Of a stretch of DNA of 64,000 nt, positions 60,726-64,000 are shown in pieces. The notes below the pieces were generated by a model. The model did no database searches. It had not been told where the DNA came from and saw only the letters and a program-made list of their open reading frames with translations. The number at the start of each line of letters is the position of its first letter. Position 1 is the stretch's first letter. Made by a program: the position numbers and the translations under genes. This DNA comes from an uncultured Bacteroidota bacterium (GTDB lineage: Bacteria > Bacteroidota > Bacteroidia > Bacteroidales > P3): positions 181,463-245,462 of the forward strand of contig CADAQX010000002.1 in NCBI GenBank assembly GCA_902790215.1, written 5' to 3'.

Positions 60726-61514
60726 TTAGATATAGCTTACAAAGCTTTTGCCTTGCCGGCTGATAAAACATGCAAAATTACTAAATTTTTTTGATATAAT
60801 GGAATAAAATATTTCTTTGCCGAATTGCTCGCTTTCGTAGTGCCCTATGTCGGCAAGGGTGATACAGCCTTCGGCGCGTTGGAAATCGTGGTATTTCATG
60901 TCGCCTGTCAGGTAGATGTCGGCATTTTGACGGATGGCGTCGCCTATCAGGAAACTGCCCGAACCGCCGCAGACGGCCACGCGGCTCACTATCGGCGAGG
61001 CTATGTCGCTGACGCGCAGCATCGGCAGCCCAAGGCTGGCTTTCACCTGCTCGAGAAATGCCTCAGTGGGAATGGGGTAGGGGAGTGAGCCTATCATGCC
61101 GGCGCCCACGTCGCCCGACGGCACTGACGGCTGGGGACGCAGGATGTGACAATCTGTCAGTCCCAGTCGGTCGGCAAGGATGCCGTTGATGCCTTCCTTC
61201 ATGTTGTCGAGGTTGGTATGGGCGGCATATACTGCTATATTGTTGCGTATGAGCGAGTAAATCATTCTTCCACAGGTGTCGTTGGGCGTTATCCGACGGA
61301 TGCCGCCGAAGATAAACGGGTGGTGGGTTACGATGAGGTTGGCGCCGAGTCCGGCAGCCTCATTGATGACGGCAGGGGTTAGATCTACCGCCACCAGCGC
61401 CCCGGTGCATTCCGCTGCAGGGTCGCCCAGCAGGAATCCGGCGTTGTCGTAATCTTCCTGGTATTCAGGGTGTAGTTCGCTGTCAAGAAATTGAATAATG
61501 TCGGATAGTATCAT
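60726..61514 (-). CDS. Nif3-like dinuclear metal centre protein
   Basis: A 262-residue protein of the NIF3/YbgI/GTP cyclohydrolase type 1-like family. Metal-binding residues include the His pair in IVTHHPFIFG and His-Asp in AAHTNLDNMKEGINGILADR; LADIGHYESEQFGKEI contributes the C-terminal His and Glu. The fold forms hexameric rings; the biochemical role is unknown. It lacks the PII-like insertion found in longer relatives. A promoter for the downstream gene is embedded in its last codons. Confidence 0.92.
   Translation of the reverse strand: MILSDIIQFLDSELHPEYQEDYDNAGFLLGDPAAECTGALVAVDLTPAVINEAAGLGANLIVTHHPFIFGGIRRITPNDTCGRMIYSLIRNNIAVYAAHTNLDNMKEGINGILADRLGLTDCHILRPQPSVPSGDVGAGMIGSLPYPIPTEAFLEQVKASLGLPMLRVSDIASPIVSRVAVCGGSGSFLIGDAIRQNADIYLTGDMKYHDFQRAEGCITLADIGHYESEQFGKEIFYSIISKKFSNFACFISRQGKSFVSYI
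60771..60780 (-). promoter_or_regulatory. -7 box inside the nif3-like gene, for the zinc-ribbon gene
   Basis: Reads TAATTTTGCA on the minus strand within codons encoding the SNFACF region near the C-terminus, about 87 bases before the zinc-ribbon ATG at 60684. Confidence 0.5.
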
Positions 61515-61863
61515 GGGTTCGATGTGATTTTTTGTTTCGATAACGCATCCCGCTGTGATTTATTGTTTGGCACTGTGGCGGAATTGTTTGTTTTTTGTAA
61601 GGTCGTTGTAGGGTCGTTCTTTCTTCCATGTCTATTTGTCAGGTTTCCCTCATTTTTCCCTTCTCAGAACGAATATCGATCGAATAAGGAAGGGAAAACG
61701 ATCGAATAAATAACGACGCTACATGGTCGTTTCGTTGGTGTCAGAAAGTCGGAGGCGCGACATATTGTCAGTCCCGTGTGCCATTTTCGGCTTTGGCATG
61801 GTTTATGCAGAAGGATTTGTGCAATTAAAAAAATGAAAAAATAAACTAAAAAAGTATATCATT
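61515..61863. other. divergent intergenic region before groES
   Basis: These 349 bases carry copy 5 of the large dispersed repeat (61611-61722) and an A/T-rich groES leader. No gene is visible. No CIRCE element (TTAGCACTC inverted repeat) and no clear -7 box were found. Confidence 0.6.
61611..61722 (-). repeat. large dispersed palindromic repeat, copy 5
   Basis: Contains GTTTCCCTCATTTTTCCCTT, then GGGAAAACGATCGAATAAAT and AACGACGCT, as in copies 3 and 4. It lies between the divergent nif3-like and groES genes. Confidence 0.8.
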
Positions 61864-62133
61864 ATGAACATTCAACCTTTAGCAGACCGCGTTCTGATTC
61901 AGCCGGCTGAAGCCGAGCAAAAGACAGCTTCGGGCATCATCATCCCCGACACCGCAAAAGAAAAACCCCAAAGAGGCAAAGTAATTGCCGTTGGCAAAGG
62001 CACCAAGGACCACGAGATGACCCTGAAGGTGGGCGACAATGTGCTGTATGGCAAATACAGTGGCACTGAGGTCGAAATCGACGGTGTCAAGTATATGATT
62101 ATGAAAGAAAGCGACGTGTACGCTATTATTTAA
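61864..62133 (+). CDS. groES: co-chaperonin GroES
   Basis: An 89-residue Hsp10 that caps GroEL. The mobile loop lies in [20 protein letters not shown] (residues 17-36), followed by [12 protein letters not shown] and [20 protein letters not shown]. Length is slightly short of E. coli (97) but usual for Bacteroidetes. It is followed by groEL after a 74-base gap filled with family D repeat. Confidence 0.97.
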   Translation: MNIQPLADRVLIQPAEAEQKTASGIIIPDTAKEKPQRGKVIAVGKGTKDHEMTLKVGDNVLYGKYSGTEVEIDGVKYMIMKESDVYAII

Positions 62134-62139
62134 TTAAAT

Positions 62140-63842
<1,703 letters not shown>

Positions 63843-63877
63843 GCCACCGTGTGCTCGCAAAGAGCAAATATATAAGG

Positions 63878-63909
63878 AGGGTGTCCCAAAAGGCACCCTC
63901 TTTTTTTTT
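63878..63909 (+). terminator. intrinsic terminator of groES-groEL
   Basis: GAGGGTGTCCC and GGCACCCTC pair across AAAA, followed by nine T. Confidence 0.9.
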
Positions 63910-63924
63910 ATAGAGCCAGGGCAG

Positions 63925-64000
63925 TTATTCCACTGTCACCGGGATTGTGAGGCGGCGGCAAGAGTCTGTCGGAAAAGACAAGGTAATTGTCCAAAGTGTC
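63925..64000 (-). CDS. 3' end of an unidentified minus-strand gene (partial)
   Basis: A minus-strand frame entering from the right edge ends at TAA 63925-63927. The visible C-terminus reads TLWTITLSFPTDSCRRLTIP, then VTVE. It would converge with groEL, and the groEL terminator lies between them. Twenty-four residues are not enough to name it; another frame is also open, so the call is tentative. Confidence 0.35.
   Translation of the reverse strand, partial: TLWTITLSFPTDSCRRLTIPVTVE

Noticed and set aside
61723-61863. CIRCE/HrcA operator upstream of groES
   Set aside because: No TTAGCACTC-N9-GAGTGCTAA inverted repeat could be found.

Overview
The window looks like chromosomal DNA of an uncultured-type anaerobic member of the Bacteroidales. 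Three things point there. Promoters carry the Bacteroidetes -7 box (TAnnTTTGCa), and most genes lack Shine-Dalgarno sites. One secreted protein ends in a type IX secretion (T9SS) sorting domain. The gene set is Bacteroidetes-like and fermentative: HydG, a fused NfnA/NfnB-like flavoprotein, crotonase with 3-hydroxybutyryl-CoA dehydrogenase, and agmatine-to-putrescine enzymes. I see no rRNA, transposase, integrase, phage module or CRISPR array. There is one tRNA (anticodon CAT).

Layout. 0-2 kb: S4-domain protein, then an ECF sigma / small membrane protein / Spy-like operon. 2.6-6.6 kb: glycosyltransferase, HtrA lipoprotein protease and a T9SS-exported protein. 6.7-8.8 kb: aguB-aguA. 8.8-12.8 kb (minus): ruvX-def-TPR lipoprotein-mutL-rhomboid operon. 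13.4-14.5 kb: tRNA-Met and ilvE. 14.7-19.7 kb: a two-gene operon, a SIR2-like+TIR protein translationally coupled to a membrane-anchored STAND NTPase with 14 nearly identical WD40 repeats; this is the best candidate for a novel (probably anti-phage, NLR-like) system. 19.7-23.3 kb: hbd, crt, then a hydrogenase-system regulator and hydG. 23.4-35.1 kb: HerA-like ATPase, lipoprotein, PLP protein, YitT, rpe, rRNA methyltransferase, a TonB-C-domain protein, folE, lolA-like, tsaB and a peptide-type permease. 35.3-42.7 kb (minus): Nfn-like fusion, histidine kinase, LolE-like permease, tpiA and a TlpA-like protein. 43.9-57.4 kb (plus): lpd, unknown protein, M23 peptidase, ispH, recF, DUF721, ABC exporter, leucyl aminopeptidase, pdxA and polA. 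57.4-61.5 kb: BspA-like LRR protein, histidine ammonia-lyase, zinc-ribbon protein and Nif3-like. 61.9-63.8 kb: groES-groEL.

The second striking feature is the non-coding landscape. Several families of short, imperfectly palindromic repeats fill the gaps between genes. One large family (about 110-250 bp, five copies) sits only where transcription changes direction. Smaller families (about 40-105 bp, built from degenerate 7-12 bp units) sit mostly between co-directional genes, and some have entered reading frames: in-frame insertions in the rRNA methyltransferase and the Nfn fusion, and repeat-derived C-termini or truncation in recF, ispH, the TlpA-like gene and an ABC exporter.
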